64,000 bases of DNA from an uncultured Flavobacteriales bacterium (GCA_913020435.1 CAJVZZ010000014.1:25932-89931); one strand, 5' to 3'. Positions 44,912-55,927 are shown, numbered from the stretch's first letter. The notes: generated by a model from the sequence alone, not told the origin. Program-made: numbers and translations.

Positions 44912-46237
44912 ATGAAAAAGTTAATGTTAGCAGTTGCAATATTGGTAAGCGTATCAGCACTCAATGCACAAAAATTTGGGGCTTCACCAGAAGATAGCCT
45001 AGAGTGTATTAAAAACTTGTCTCTATATCAGGATTATTACAGACAAAAACAGTATGATGAATCGTTAACATATTGGAGAAATGTTTATAAATATTGCCCA
45101 AAGGTTTCCAAGGGAATTTATATAAAAGGGGTTAAACTTTACGAGAAAAAAATCAAAAAGACGAAAGATGACAAAGCACTTAAAGAGCTTTTGATTGATA
45201 CTCTTATGTTGGTTTATGATGCAAGAGTTGAGCATTTTGGTGAGCGAGGTCTAGTTTTAGGTCGCAAGGCGGCTGATATGGTTCAACACAGACCAGCTGA
45301 AGTAGAAGCGGCTTACAAAATGTTCGAGGAGTCTCTTCAACTTCAAGGAAATGATATGGAAGCCGGAGCTTTAGTTTATATGTATCAGACTAGGTACAAA
45401 ATGTTTAAAAAAGAGCTGTGCACTAAAGATGATTTAATCGACCTATACCCTAGGCTAAAAGCCATTGCTGATTACAACGTTAAAAATAGTAAACGAGAAA
45501 AAACCAAAGAAAATTATAAAAAAACTGGTAATAACCTTTTAGAGTTTTTCAAGCAAGTTGCTGACTGTGCTGATTTGGTAAAAGCTTTTACTCCAAAATA
45601 TGAAAAGGATCCTGAGAATATAGAGCAACTTAAAGAAATCCTTTCTCTTCTTAACACAAAAGAATGCGATGATGTTGACTTCTATATTACTGTTGCTAAA
45701 AAACTGCAAGAAAAAGAACCTTCTGCAGTTGCAGCTTGGAGTATTGCTAATTGGTATGTGAAGAAAAAAGATTGTTCTACCGCCATTCCATTCTACGAAG
45801 AGGCGTTCAAGCTTGCTGATAACATGGAAGAAAAAGAAGAAATCGCTCCATTTAAAGTAAAGGCTATACTTAGAGCTGGACTATGCCAATTGAGTGCTGG
45901 ACAATATTCTAGCGCTAAACAAAAAGCACTAAAAGCTCTAGCGATCGAGCCTAACTCTGGTGATGCTTTCATGATGCTGGGTGATGCATACCTTGGCGGA
46001 GCAAACACATGGGGAGAAAATGCATGTGAAAAAGGTGCTGGTTATTGGGCTGCAGTTGATAAGTATCAAATAGCTGTCTCAAAAGATCCTTCTTTAAGAG
46101 AAAGTGCTAATAACAAAATTTCAAAAGCTAAAAGCAGATATCCAGAAAAATCTGAATGCTTCTTCATTGGGAAAAATGAGGGTGATGAAATCAAAGTTGG
46201 AAGTTGGATAAACGAGACAACTAAAGTTCGTTTCTAA
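44912..46237 (+). CDS. Secreted TPR-repeat protein
   Basis: A 441-residue protein with signal peptide about 1-19 (MKKLMLAVAILVSVSALNAQ). It contains TPR-like helical pairs, clearest at the C-terminus (LCQLSAGQYSSAKQKALKALAIEPNSGDAFMML). Several cysteines (DCADL, KECDD, KDCSTA, ENACEKG) are spread along it and may form disulfides in the periplasm. It lies twelve bases after the barrel-protein gene and twelve before lptC, so it belongs to the same operon. Confidence 0.8.
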   Translation: MKKLMLAVAILVSVSALNAQKFGASPEDSLECIKNLSLYQDYYRQKQYDESLTYWRNVYKYCPKVSKGIYIKGVKLYEKKIKKTKDDKALKELLIDTLMLVYDARVEHFGERGLVLGRKAADMVQHRPAEVEAAYKMFEESLQLQGNDMEAGALVYMYQTRYKMFKKELCTKDDLIDLYPRLKAIADYNVKNSKREKTKENYKKTGNNLLEFFKQVADCADLVKAFTPKYEKDPENIEQLKEILSLLNTKECDDVDFYITVAKKLQEKEPSAVAAWSIANWYVKKKDCSTAIPFYEEAFKLADNMEEKEEIAPFKVKAILRAGLCQLSAGQYSSAKQKALKALAIEPNSGDAFMMLGDAYLGGANTWGENACEKGAGYWAAVDKYQIAVSKDPSLRESANNKISKAKSRYPEKSECFFIGKNEGDEIKVGSWINETTKVRF

Positions 46238-46248
46238 AATAACGTCCT

Positions 46249-46818
46249 TTGAGCAATTTTAAAAAACGTTTAATTCATATAGCTGCAACCCTAGTTGTGG
46301 CTATATTTTTTATTGGATGCTCGAGTGATGAAGCTGTGTTGCCTGACATTTCAAATATAGCCCCAAAACCAGTAGAGGTTTCGATCAATACTACCATTAT
46401 TTACAGTGATAGCGCAGTACTACGATTAAAGATTGTTACTCCAGAACTGCAACGTTGGACTAATTTAGAAACACCTTATATCGAATTTCCCAAAGGATTA
46501 CATTTGTTCTTTTACGACAGCTTAGGTAATGTAGAGTCAACATTAACAGCGGACTATGCTATAAATTATACCGAAGAAAAACGAGTAGAAGTTAAACACC
46601 ATGTAGAGGTGATTAATGGAAAGGATGAAATTTTAAATACAGAACATTTAATCTGGTTGCAGAAAGAAGAAAAAATCTATACTGAGGAATTTGTAAAAAT
46701 TACAACACCTGACGAGATTATCTATGGTGATGGTTTAGAGGCAAACCAGCAGTTTACCAAGTATAGAATTAAAAACATTAAAGGAACTATTGCTGTCGAC
46801 GAAGACAGCCTTCAATAA
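46249..46818 (+). CDS. lptC: LPS export component LptC
   Basis: LptC is the periplasmic part of the LptBFGC lipopolysaccharide extractor. The 189-residue protein starts at TTG and has a single N-terminal hydrophobic segment with lipobox FFIGC (Cys24), so it is a lipoprotein in this lineage. The beta-jellyroll signature is seen in LHLFFYDSLGNVESTLTADYA, VEVKHHVEVING, LNTEHLIWLQKEEKIYTEEFVKI and the final YGDGLEANQQFTKYRI. No other lpt gene is adjacent. Confidence 0.88.
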   Translation: MSNFKKRLIHIAATLVVAIFFIGCSSDEAVLPDISNIAPKPVEVSINTTIIYSDSAVLRLKIVTPELQRWTNLETPYIEFPKGLHLFFYDSLGNVESTLTADYAINYTEEKRVEVKHHVEVINGKDEILNTEHLIWLQKEEKIYTEEFVKITTPDEIIYGDGLEANQQFTKYRIKNIKGTIAVDEDSLQ

Positions 46819-46824
46819 TAAATC

Positions 46825-47022
46825 ATGGAACGATATAATAATATAATGCAATACGTCTGGCTTGCAGTAGCCATTCTATCTGCCGCATTTGCTTTGTACA
46901 CTTTTTTCACCTTACCTAGTGATGAAGAGCCCGAGTACATGATTTTTTTACTCCCTTTAGTTGCAGGATTTCTTTTCTATTTGCGCCGAAGGCACAATGC
47001 TGTTATGAATAAGAATAATTAA
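46825..47022 (+). CDS. Small membrane protein, two transmembrane helices
   Basis: A 65-residue protein with two hydrophobic helices (about 9-28 and 40-56) joined by an acidic loop (SDEEPEY) and followed by a basic tail (LRRRHN). The charge pattern places both ends in the cytoplasm. It is seven bases after lptC and 44 before the CNNM gene. Function unknown; a small accessory subunit is possible. Confidence 0.7.
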   Translation: MERYNNIMQYVWLAVAILSAAFALYTFFTLPSDEEPEYMIFLLPLVAGFLFYLRRRHNAVMNKNN

Positions 47023-47066
47023 GAATCTACAAGGATTTATTATCTTCGACACAGCATATAAGATCA

Positions 47067-48335
47067 ATGGAAAGTAGCCCCTGGTTAATTGTAATTATTA
47101 CTCTTCTTTTTTCTGCGTTTTTTTCAGGAATGGAAATCGCATTTGTTTCTTCCAATAAACTCAAAATTGAAATGGAAAAAAAGAGAGGCATGCTCTCGGC
47201 TCGTGTCTATTCCTTTTTTCTTAAAAATCAAGGCTCATTCATTTCGACTATGCTCGTTGGAAATAATATTGCGCTAGTTATCTACGGAATTTTTATTGCC
47301 TTAATCCTAGAACCTCCCTTAGCATTTGTCATAACTAACTCATTTGCGATTTTTCTATTGCAGACAATTATTTCGACGCTCCTCATTCTGGTTACTGCAG
47401 AATTTTTACCCAAAGTGCTTTTTCGTATTGATCCAAACAAAACGCTTGCCTTTTTCGCTTTACCTACGGTGTTATTTTACATACTGATGTATCCATTGGT
47501 GAGAATAATCACGTTCTGTTCAAATTGGGTTATCCGAGTAGTTATGAAACAAGAAGTCGGAGAATTAAAAGTGAGCTTTGGAAAAGTAGACTTAGATCAT
47601 TTTGTTAAAGAAGCTACCGATTCGATGCATAATAAAGAAGAAATTGAAAGTGAGGTGCAAATTTTTCAAAATGCACTTGATTTCACCGAGTTGCGTGTGC
47701 GTGAATGTATGATTCCGAGAACTGAAGTCATTGCATTGGAAGAAAACGAATCAATTGAACTTCTTAAAAAAACTTTGAACGAAACCGGTCTCAGTAAAAT
47801 TATGATTTTCAGAGAAGACATCGACAATATAATTGGTTACGTGCATTCGTTTGAATTACTAAAAAAACCCAAAACAATTAAGAGCATATTACTACCTGTA
47901 TCACTTATACCTGAAGCGATGTCTGCAAGTGAAGCAATGTCAATTTTGATAAAAAATAAAAGAAGTATTGCTGTAGTCTTGGATGAATTTGGAGGAACAG
48001 CTGGAATTTTAAGTACTGAAGATGTTATAGAAGAATTGGTCGGTGAAATAGAAGATGAGCACGATAAAGAGGGATATCTGGAAAAGGTAATTGATGAATC
48101 ACGATATCAATTTAGTGCCAGACTGGAGATTGATTACCTTAATGAAAACTACAATTTAACGCTGCCCACAAGTGATGAATATGAAACTTTGGGAGGACTA
48201 ATAATTAATGCTTCAGGAAGTATTCCTGACAAAGGTGAAATTGTAAATATTGCGCCCTATAAGTTTGAAATTCTGATGGTTGAAGAAAACAAAATCGACC
48301 TTATTGAACTGCGTATTGTGGAACCCGACGTTTAA
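47067..48335 (+). CDS. CNNM/CorC-type transporter-family protein (hemolysin family, GldE-like)
   Basis: A 422-residue inner-membrane protein. DUF21/CNNM domain with about four helices (residues 5-150), a CBS pair (about 210-330: RVRECMIPRTEVIAL and SIAVVLDEFGGTAGILSTEDVIEELVGEIEDEH), and a C-terminal CorC_HlyC domain (about 345-420: ARLEIDYLNENYNL, YETLGGLI, ENKIDLIELRI). Relatives export magnesium or other divalent cations; in Flavobacteria the paralogue GldE supports gliding. Choice between these roles is not possible from sequence alone. Confidence 0.9.
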   Translation: MESSPWLIVIITLLFSAFFSGMEIAFVSSNKLKIEMEKKRGMLSARVYSFFLKNQGSFISTMLVGNNIALVIYGIFIALILEPPLAFVITNSFAIFLLQTIISTLLILVTAEFLPKVLFRIDPNKTLAFFALPTVLFYILMYPLVRIITFCSNWVIRVVMKQEVGELKVSFGKVDLDHFVKEATDSMHNKEEIESEVQIFQNALDFTELRVRECMIPRTEVIALEENESIELLKKTLNETGLSKIMIFREDIDNIIGYVHSFELLKKPKTIKSILLPVSLIPEAMSASEAMSILIKNKRSIAVVLDEFGGTAGILSTEDVIEELVGEIEDEHDKEGYLEKVIDESRYQFSARLEIDYLNENYNLTLPTSDEYETLGGLIINASGSIPDKGEIVNIAPYKFEILMVEENKIDLIELRIVEPDV

Positions 48336-48451
48336 ATTTAATTTTATTCGTTTTATTTTACTGAATAACAATTACTTACGATAATCTTTCAGATATCTCA
48401 TTAATCATTTTAGATTGTATATTCGCAATCCAATTTTAAGAAAAAAAAAGA

Positions 48452-50566
48452 ATGGCTGTTATAAATAGCATTAGAAAAAGATCCGGACTACTAATAGGCA
48501 CTATTGGTGTAGCGATGGTTTTGTTTATCGGTGGAGAATTATTCAGTGGAAACAACATGTTTAACAAACAAGACACTACCGTTGGTGAAATCGCTGGCGA
48601 TAAAATAGAATACGCTGACTTCGAGGCAATGGTTCGGAAAATTGGAGGAGACCAAACGCTTACTCCAGAGCAAATGAATGATGCGCGAAATAGAGCGTGG
48701 AATCGTTTTATTCAAAACAAAGTACTTTTTAAAGAATATGAAAAACTTGGTCTTTCAGTTGCTCCTGAGGAATTATTTGATCAAATCAAGAATAACGAAC
48801 AAAACAAGGTTTTAAACCAGTTCTTTACCAACCCTCAAACTAATCTTCTATACGAACAGTTTCAAAATCCTGCAACAGGCAGACTAGACAATAACAGGGT
48901 ATTAGCATATGTGAAAAATGTTATGGCTGGAGATCAAAAAGACAGTTGGTTGCCTATCGAAGAAGCTATTCGTTTAGATATGCTTTCAAACAAATACACA
49001 CAGCTTATTAAAGAGGGATTAGCAGGAAGTAGTTTTGCCGCAAAAATTCAAAATAGTGAAGAGAATCAGCGGATTAATCTTTCCTGGACTGGTATGAATT
49101 ATTCGGAAATTTCGGATGATGAAGTAGTGATTGACGAAAGTGACTTGAAATCTTATTATAATAAACACAAAAATGAAAAAGACTTCGAACAAGAAGAAAC
49201 TATGCGTGGAGCGAAGTTGGCTATCTTTTCAGTGACTCCTTCTCCTAAAGATTTTGACGATTCAAGGATTGCAATAGAAAATCAAATGAGCGCCTTCAAC
49301 AGTGCTGCTAACGATACATTATTTGTTTACCAAAACTCAGATGACCCACAGCGTTCATTCAAACTTATAGGACGTTATGACCTTCCTGTAGAATTAGATT
49401 CAATGGTGTTTAGTGCACCAATTGACTCTGTCTTTGGGCCATATCTATTGCAGAATGGCTACAATATCTCTAAAAAGACAGGCGTTCAGTTTGTAGCTGA
49501 TTCTGTAAATGCGCGACACGTTCTTTTAACCTTAAAGCCAGAATCTGATACTAGTTTATTGCAATCTCTCGCAGATAGCATTAAAGCTCAATTGGAAAAA
49601 GGAGCTGATTTTGCTGCAATGGCAACTGAATTCAGTCAGGATTTTGGATCGGCTCAGAATGGTGGAAGTCTAGACTGGTTTACTCAAGGTAAAATGGTAC
49701 AAGAATTCAACGATATCTGTTTTGATTCTAAAACAAGGAAAGGAGATATCGTAATAGTAACTACTCAGTTTGGGATTCACATTATTGATATAACTGATAA
49801 AACTAAAGAAAAAGAAAAGATTCAAATTGCAAATATTGTGCGCTACGTAGGACCTAGTGCTGAAACCTTTGATGAGGCTTATAACAAGGCTAGTGCATTC
49901 TCAATAAATAATAGCACTTTAGAAGCTTTTGAAACTGCATTATCTGATAATGAGACTATCGAATCATTAGATTATAGCACAATCAAAGAAGGTGACAAGG
50001 TCTTAGGTAGTCTTGAAAATCCAAGAACTATTATCCGTTGGGCTTATGACAATGAAGTTGGTAAGGTTTCTGAGCCATTTGAAATGGGAAATAAGTTTGT
50101 TGTTGCTTCAGTTACAAGTATCAAGGATAAAGGGATATTGCCATTGTCGGAAGTTGAAGACTTGGTCAGAGAGGGAGTAATGAATGAAAAGAAATCTCAA
50201 ATAATCCTTGCTAAACTTGGCTCTTTTGCTACGATTGAAGACGCTGCAAAAAATGCTGAAAAAGAAATACAGGCAGCAAATGACATCTCATTCAATATGT
50301 TCTCAATCACTGGAATAGGTCCAGAAAACAAAGTATTAGGAATTGCGTTTGGATTGCCACAAGGCGCGACTTCCGAAGCAATTATTGGAGAAAATGGAGT
50401 TTATGTTATTCGACTTGATGTTATTGGAGAACCGGCAGAATCTTCTGACTTAACTTTTGTTCAAGATCAAATTAAACGTAACTATGGAACAAGAGTAGAT
50501 GTTGAAGTATTTGAAGCATTGAAACAATCTGCAAATATTACTGATAGTAGAACTAAGTTCTATTAA
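48452..50566 (+). CDS. PpiD/SurA-type peptidyl-prolyl isomerase
   Basis: A 704-residue periplasmic folding factor anchored by one N-terminal helix (about 13-30: LLIGTIGVAMVLFIGG). A SurA_N-like region follows (KIEYADFEAMVRKIGG, RAWNRFIQNKVLFKEYEKLG), then a parvulin rotamase domain about 350-450 (NARHVLLTL, EKGADFAAMATEFSQDFGSAQNGGSL, FGIHIIDITDKT), and a further degenerate rotamase-like region (NPRTIIRWAYDNEVGKVSEPF). The family assists outer-membrane protein folding, fitting the barrel and lptC genes upstream. A strong terminator closes the operon. Confidence 0.92.
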   Translation: MAVINSIRKRSGLLIGTIGVAMVLFIGGELFSGNNMFNKQDTTVGEIAGDKIEYADFEAMVRKIGGDQTLTPEQMNDARNRAWNRFIQNKVLFKEYEKLGLSVAPEELFDQIKNNEQNKVLNQFFTNPQTNLLYEQFQNPATGRLDNNRVLAYVKNVMAGDQKDSWLPIEEAIRLDMLSNKYTQLIKEGLAGSSFAAKIQNSEENQRINLSWTGMNYSEISDDEVVIDESDLKSYYNKHKNEKDFEQEETMRGAKLAIFSVTPSPKDFDDSRIAIENQMSAFNSAANDTLFVYQNSDDPQRSFKLIGRYDLPVELDSMVFSAPIDSVFGPYLLQNGYNISKKTGVQFVADSVNARHVLLTLKPESDTSLLQSLADSIKAQLEKGADFAAMATEFSQDFGSAQNGGSLDWFTQGKMVQEFNDICFDSKTRKGDIVIVTTQFGIHIIDITDKTKEKEKIQIANIVRYVGPSAETFDEAYNKASAFSINNSTLEAFETALSDNETIESLDYSTIKEGDKVLGSLENPRTIIRWAYDNEVGKVSEPFEMGNKFVVASVTSIKDKGILPLSEVEDLVREGVMNEKKSQIILAKLGSFATIEDAAKNAEKEIQAANDISFNMFSITGIGPENKVLGIAFGLPQGATSEAIIGENGVYVIRLDVIGEPAESSDLTFVQDQIKRNYGTRVDVEVFEALKQSANITDSRTKFY

Positions 50567-50590
50567 AAAACTACTGATAAAAGAATAAAA

Positions 50591-50616
50591 AAAAGGGAAG
50601 CATGCTTCCCTTTTTT
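50591..50616. terminator. Bidirectional terminator after the PpiD-like gene
   Basis: GGGAAGC-AT-GCTTCCC is a perfect palindrome flanked by eight A and eight T, ending just before a run of coding sequence. It closes the coaX-to-ppiD operon. Confidence 0.9.
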
Positions 50617-50636
50617 TTATGGCTAAATTTGACATA

Positions 50637-51296
50637 ATGAAGCACGATAAACTTCTACTATTAATTATTATCATTTTCGGGTTCATTGCTTGCAACAAAA
50701 AGCGCCCTGTAGCATGCTTTGTTGAGCCTTCAGGTATTTTAGAAATTAATGAGCCAATCATTTTTAAAGATTGCTCAGAACTTGCCAATGCATATGAATA
50801 TTCTTTTGGTGATGACGGCTTTTCAAACGACCCGAGTCCATCTCATAACTATGCAAATGAAGGTACTTTTAAGGTTACTCTTAAGGTAAGGGGTGGTAAT
50901 GGAAAAGACGAGATAAGCAGACACTTAAAACTCATTAGCATCCCTTTGACCAATTTAATTGTAGGCACTTATCAAGGAACTTATACCGAGACTTATCCTA
51001 TTGACACTAGTCTTAATAACACCTATACTGGTGGCTGCCAGATTTTCGCAAAAAACCTTAAGGAATTCAGTGTATTTATTCCAAGAGGTGGTTTTGACAC
51101 TCGAGCAATTGGGTCGAACAGTCAACTTACCTTTACGGAATTAAATAACCTTGTACCAGAACGATTAATTAAAATGAAATCCGTTACTGGATCGTTTTCT
51201 AACGCCTCTGGCAACCTTACACTAACACTTACTGGCACTGACCCACAATCCAATGAGACTCCTTGGGTTATTCGATTTACTGGCGTAAAAGGCTAA
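50637..51296 (+). CDS. PKD-domain lipoprotein
   Basis: A 219-residue predicted lipoprotein: lipobox FIAC with Cys19 after a long hydrophobic run. A PKD-type beta-sandwich follows (about 25-95) with YEYSFGDDGFSNDPSPSHNYANEGTF, the usual F-G-D-G/D...H-x-Y-x-x-x-G-x-Y/F pattern. The remaining part is beta-rich and unrecognised. An in-frame ATG 18 bases upstream abuts the terminator's T-run and is less likely. The last four bases overlap the convergent TonB-receptor gene. PKD modules mediate surface or glycan binding in this phylum. Confidence 0.8.
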   Translation: MKHDKLLLLIIIIFGFIACNKKRPVACFVEPSGILEINEPIIFKDCSELANAYEYSFGDDGFSNDPSPSHNYANEGTFKVTLKVRGGNGKDEISRHLKLISIPLTNLIVGTYQGTYTETYPIDTSLNNTYTGGCQIFAKNLKEFSVFIPRGGFDTRAIGSNSQLTFTELNNLVPERLIKMKSVTGSFSNASGNLTLTLTGTDPQSNETPWVIRFTGVKG

Positions 51297-53275
51297 CCTT
51301 TTTTCTTAAATCCAATATTATACTTCACACCAGCTCGCAACCATCTGCCAGGTTGCTGAACAAAGCCAATGTCTTCGTATTGCTGATTGAACAAATTGGC
51401 CACTTCTATAAACCAATAAGCAACTTTTGTTTCTTGATACAATCGCATATCAACCAAAGTGTATCCTCCAAATGCAACTTCAGAACCGGTAGCAGAATTA
51501 AAATACCCGCCTTCTCTATATTGATATCGTACATTCCAGGTCATATTTAATCGACCAGTTAATGAATGATCGACACCAACGTTCAATTTATGTTTCAAGT
51601 AATCCAGAACATAATTAGATTCAAAACCATCACTAGTTTGATCAGCCGTCAAACCCGTATAGCGTATGGTAACCCCATTAAAGAAAGCCTCTTTAGATGT
51701 GTACAACTGCTTCAAATTCAAACTTGCTTCAGTCTCAACACCAATGAAGTTTACCGCGGTTAAGTTGGCAGCCTCAGTAATTATAGACCCATTTTTACGA
51801 ACCCAATCAATTAAGTTTTGACCTTGTCGATAGAATCCCGTTGCAGTTCCCGAAAACCAAGTGTTATTGTATTTCAACCCAAATTGATAATTCTGAGATT
51901 CCTCTGGCTTCAGGTCAATACTTCCAACAGCACCGCCAAGATTGTAATATAAATCCGTGTAGGTTGGAAAACGCATATTGCTATTCGCTCCTGCAAATAG
52001 ATCAATTTTTTTCGTCAATTCGTAGCTTACATCTGCTCCAGGAAAGACATCGTTTCCATAATCTGAATGGAAATTAGCCAAAAAACCAGCAGAAATTCTA
52101 AATCTCCTGATCTTTACATTATGCTCAAAAAACAAACTCGCATTCTCTCTATCTGCCGCTTTAGTATAAACCGCATTTCCATAATCTTCAATAGTATCAG
52201 AAGGCTCACCAAGATTATTACTCCAAATCAATTCGTGTCGATATTCTCCTCCAATATATGTTTTACCAAACTTAGAGGTATAAGCTAGGTTGATTTCTCC
52301 AGCTCTTACTTCACTTCTATGATAGTTGGGCCCACCATACCATGTTGGTACTGTATCTTGAGCTCTATCTAAAACGAGAAAGTCTCCTCGTTTCTCATAC
52401 CAGCCAGCACCTTCTCTAAACAATTCAAATCTGTCATAATGCCTTCTGAAATAGGCCCTAGGCGTTACTTTTAACTTTCCGAAATCCAATGTAGTTTGCA
52501 AAGAGGCAAAATAGGTTCTGGTTGCTTCATATTGACTCGGAAAATTCGCAGTATAAAAATTCTGAGCACCAAAACTTTTATCTGTAATTCCACCATTAAA
52601 TTTAAAGGTCATATCCTTAACGTCAACATTTGAACTAACAAACAGGTTATTCATATCAAAATCAGTATTGCTGATATATCCAAAGCTCTGTCTTCGATTA
52701 ATACTTACCGTAGTGCTTGTATTCTCTGTAACACCCGAACCAGAAACACCAGCATCTAGATAACCGTATTCGCCACCCGTCAATCGCAATTGAACGCTAT
52801 TAGAATCTGCCCTTTTAGTGATTAGATTGACTGCACCACTAAATGCATAAGGCCCAAACCAACGAGAACCGCCATTATTAATTTGCTCTACACGCTCCAC
52901 TTGATCCAGAAATAAAGGAGCATTCATCATATGATGACCCGTTTGAGGATCGGACATTTTTACTCCGTCAATCATTAATAGCGATTGATCATAAGTTCCA
53001 CCTCGGATACTCAAATCACTCTGAACGCCAAGACCACTTCTACTTCTTATATCAATACCGACGGCATTATCCAATAAATCAGAAATTGACTGTACCGGAG
53101 TATTTTGAACTTCTGCATTGTCAATTAAATAAGGATTTGAGGGCTGATTCTGAAGAGAATCATCTTGACGAATACCTTGAACCGTAAATGCTTTAAACGT
53201 GATACTCGTATCTGCTTTTTGAGCACTCCCGATTAAAAAGCAAGAGATTAAAAGTGTACTTATAAAATACTTCAT
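51293..53275 (-). CDS. TonB-dependent receptor, BtuB-like
   Basis: A 660-residue receptor without the extra N-terminal beta-sandwich. Signal peptide about 1-18; plug about 45-150 with VQSISDLLDNAVGIDIRSRSG, GVQSDLSIRGGTYDQSLLMIDGVKM and the GAVNLIT end; barrel to the C-terminus with the terminal QQPGRWLRAGVKYNIGF. This compact form resembles BtuB and CirA-type receptors. Cobalamin is a possible ligand, but no cobalamin riboswitch or btu gene is next to it. It is convergent with a PKD lipoprotein and lies 32 bases downstream of leuS, so it may be co-transcribed with that gene. Confidence 0.88.
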   Translation of the reverse strand: MKYFISTLLISCFLIGSAQKADTSITFKAFTVQGIRQDDSLQNQPSNPYLIDNAEVQNTPVQSISDLLDNAVGIDIRSRSGLGVQSDLSIRGGTYDQSLLMIDGVKMSDPQTGHHMMNAPLFLDQVERVEQINNGGSRWFGPYAFSGAVNLITKRADSNSVQLRLTGGEYGYLDAGVSGSGVTENTSTTVSINRRQSFGYISNTDFDMNNLFVSSNVDVKDMTFKFNGGITDKSFGAQNFYTANFPSQYEATRTYFASLQTTLDFGKLKVTPRAYFRRHYDRFELFREGAGWYEKRGDFLVLDRAQDTVPTWYGGPNYHRSEVRAGEINLAYTSKFGKTYIGGEYRHELIWSNNLGEPSDTIEDYGNAVYTKAADRENASLFFEHNVKIRRFRISAGFLANFHSDYGNDVFPGADVSYELTKKIDLFAGANSNMRFPTYTDLYYNLGGAVGSIDLKPEESQNYQFGLKYNNTWFSGTATGFYRQGQNLIDWVRKNGSIITEAANLTAVNFIGVETEASLNLKQLYTSKEAFFNGVTIRYTGLTADQTSDGFESNYVLDYLKHKLNVGVDHSLTGRLNMTWNVRYQYREGGYFNSATGSEVAFGGYTLVDMRLYQETKVAYWFIEVANLFNQQYEDIGFVQQPGRWLRAGVKYNIGFKKKG

Positions 53276-53307
53276 GATATTAATTAATAGGTGAAAAGAC
53301 AGTTTAT

Positions 53308-55887
53308 TTATACTACGATATTGACAATTTTTCCTGGAACTACGATCACTTTTTTGGGTGCCGTTCCTTCCAAGTACTTTGCCGCCTCATCCGATGCTAA
53401 CACGGTTTTCTCAATCTCTTCTTTACCTAGGTCTAGTGGTAATTCTATTTTGAATCGCATTTTACCATTAAAAGAAACAGGATAAGCATAACTGCTCTCT
53501 ACCAAATGAGACTTGTCAAAAGCAGGCCATTCTGCCAACACGATTCTTTCTTTATTTCCCAATAATGACCAAACCTCTTCAGTAATGTAAGGAGTATGTG
53601 GGTGCATTAAAACCAACAATGGTTCAATGACTTCGCGTTTGTTACATTTCAAATCTGAAAGCTCATTCACCGCAATCATAAATGTGGAAACCGAAGTATT
53701 GAATGAAAACCGTTCGTTATCATCGCTTACTTTCTTAATTGCTTTATGCAGAGCCTTAAGCTCATCCTTATTTGCTTTTTCCTCCGAAAAGGTAAAGTTG
53801 CCATCGTTATCGTGTAACAATCTCCAAAGCTTTTTTAAGAAACGATGAACACCTTCAATTCCTTTAGTATTCCAAGGTTTGTGCTGTTCAATTGGCCCCA
53901 AAAACATTTCATGTAATCGCAAAGTATCTGCACCAAATTCGCCTATAATATCATCAGGGTTTACTACGTTTCCATAGCGCTTACTCATTTTTTGACCATC
54001 TTCGGCTTGAATCATTCCTTGATTAATCAACTTTTTCGCTGGTTCATCAAAAGGAACTAATCCTAGATCATTTAAAACCTTCGTCCAAAACCGGAAATAC
54101 AATAAATGACCAGTCGCGTGCTCAGCTCCACCCAAATAAACATCGACATTTTGCCAATAATCAACTGCATCCTTAGAAACAAATTCGTCGGAGTTTTGAG
54201 GGTCCATATAACGCATAAAATACCATGAGCTACCTGCCCATCCTGGCATTGTATTCAATTCAATTGGGTATGAGTTATTGTCGCCTTCTGGTGAATAAGT
54301 GAAATCTTTGGCATTTCCCAAAGGTGGTTGCCCATCTTCAGTTGGTAAATATTTATCTACTTCTGGAAGCTCAATGGGTAAGTCTTTTTCCGCAACCGGA
54401 TAAGGAACTCCATCCTTAAAATACATTGGAACAGGTTCTCCCCAATAACGTTGGCGGCTAAAAACCGCATCACGCATTCTATAGTTTATTTGCTTTTCTC
54501 CAATTTCTTTTGATTCCAACTCGAAAAGCATTTTCTTGATAGCATCTTTCACCTTCATCCCATTTAGGAAATCAGAATTTATTAAAACACCACCCTTATC
54601 TTCATTTGCACCCTCAGAAACATCCGAACCTTCAATAACAGCTGGAATTGGAAGGTCGAAGTGATTTGCAAAATCCCAATCGCGCTGGTCACCACTTGGA
54701 ACAGCCATTACAGCACCCGTTCCATAACCGGCTAAAACATAATCAGCAATCCAAATTGGTAGTTTTTCTCCAGAAAAAGGATGCTCAACATAGCTTCCAG
54801 TAAAAACACCGGTAATGTTTTTCACATCTGACATTCTATCCCGTTCGGTTTTAGCTTTTGCTTTTAAAATGTATCCTTCAACCGCTTCTTTTTGATCGTT
54901 GGAAGTTAGGTCTTCAACAAATTCATGCTCAGGTGCAATTACCATAAAGGTTGCTCCGAAAATGGTATCGGGTCGTGTAGTGAATATTTCCAGTCTATGA
55001 TCAGAATCAGCTACTTGAAAATGCACCGCAGCACCAATACTCTTACCTATCCAATTTCGTTGAATTTCTTTTAAAGAATCAGTCCAATCTAATTTTTCAA
55101 GACCTTGCAACAATCGCTCAGAATAAGCAGAAATCCGCATACTCCATTGACGCATTTTTTGTTGCTCTATAGGATGTCCGCCGCGTTCTGAAACACCATT
55201 TTTTATTTCGTCATTTGCTAATACAGTTCCCAATGCCGGACACCAGTTCACAAGGCTATTCGAAATATATGTCAATCTATAATCCAATAAAATTTCTTGC
55301 TGGCGTTTTTCAGAATAACCCATCCAATCTCCTCCAGAAAAATTATAATCAGCATCATTAGCCGCGTTTACTTCAGTATTTCCCTCATTTTCAAATATTG
55401 AAATCAATGTATCAATTGACTCAGCTTTTTGAGTTGCTTTATTAAACCAAGAATTGAACACTTGAATAAAAATCCATTGTGTCCACTTGTAATATTTTGG
55501 ATCGCTGGTTCTAACTTCTCTGCTCCAATCGTAAGAAAACCCAATTAAATCCAATTGCTCTCGGTATCGAGCTATATTTTCTTCCGTTGTTTTTGCAGGA
55601 TGTTGCCCTGTTTGAATCGCATATTGTTCTGCAGGCAAACCAAATGCATCATATCCCATCGGATGCAAAACGTTGTAACCATTTGCTCTTTTATATCTAG
55701 AATAAATGTCTGACGCAATGTACCCAAGCGGGTGACCTACATGCAATCCAGCACCTGAAGGGTATGGAAACATATCTAGAACATAGAACTTCGGCTTTTC
55801 CGAATTATTTTCGATACGGTAAACCTGATCTTCCCGCCATTGCTTTCTCCACTTTGCCTCTATTGAGCTAAAATCGTATGCGTTCAT
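53308..55887 (-). CDS. leuS: Leucyl-tRNA synthetase
   Basis: A class I synthetase charging tRNA-Leu. The HIGH-type motif is in [17 protein letters not shown] near residue 45, and the KMSKS motif reads KMSKRYGNV near residue 625. The CP1 editing domain is present with [19 protein letters not shown], and [14 protein letters not shown] is the family-specific block. At 859 residues it is a normal bacterial LeuS. The inserted stretch around residues 155-180 ([21 protein letters not shown]) is an insertion in the N-terminal catalytic half, which I associate with Bacteroidota. Confidence 0.96.
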   Translation of the reverse strand: MNAYDFSSIEAKWRKQWREDQVYRIENNSEKPKFYVLDMFPYPSGAGLHVGHPLGYIASDIYSRYKRANGYNVLHPMGYDAFGLPAEQYAIQTGQHPAKTTEENIARYREQLDLIGFSYDWSREVRTSDPKYYKWTQWIFIQVFNSWFNKATQKAESIDTLISIFENEGNTEVNAANDADYNFSGGDWMGYSEKRQQEILLDYRLTYISNSLVNWCPALGTVLANDEIKNGVSERGGHPIEQQKMRQWSMRISAYSERLLQGLEKLDWTDSLKEIQRNWIGKSIGAAVHFQVADSDHRLEIFTTRPDTIFGATFMVIAPEHEFVEDLTSNDQKEAVEGYILKAKAKTERDRMSDVKNITGVFTGSYVEHPFSGEKLPIWIADYVLAGYGTGAVMAVPSGDQRDWDFANHFDLPIPAVIEGSDVSEGANEDKGGVLINSDFLNGMKVKDAIKKMLFELESKEIGEKQINYRMRDAVFSRQRYWGEPVPMYFKDGVPYPVAEKDLPIELPEVDKYLPTEDGQPPLGNAKDFTYSPEGDNNSYPIELNTMPGWAGSSWYFMRYMDPQNSDEFVSKDAVDYWQNVDVYLGGAEHATGHLLYFRFWTKVLNDLGLVPFDEPAKKLINQGMIQAEDGQKMSKRYGNVVNPDDIIGEFGADTLRLHEMFLGPIEQHKPWNTKGIEGVHRFLKKLWRLLHDNDGNFTFSEEKANKDELKALHKAIKKVSDDNERFSFNTSVSTFMIAVNELSDLKCNKREVIEPLLVLMHPHTPYITEEVWSLLGNKERIVLAEWPAFDKSHLVESSYAYPVSFNGKMRFKIELPLDLGKEEIEKTVLASDEAAKYLEGTAPKKVIVVPGKIVNIVV

Positions 55888-55927
55888 ACCTGTTTTTTCG
55901 GGGGGGTGTTATTTACAAAAAACTGTA

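Noticed and set aside
50619..50636. Earlier start for the PKD lipoprotein
   Set aside because: It lies directly after the terminator's T-run, leaving no room for initiation signals; the next ATG gives a proper lipoprotein signal.
51293..53275. Cobalamin riboswitch upstream of the BtuB-like receptor
   Set aside because: Only 32 bases separate it from leuS, too short for a cobalamin riboswitch.
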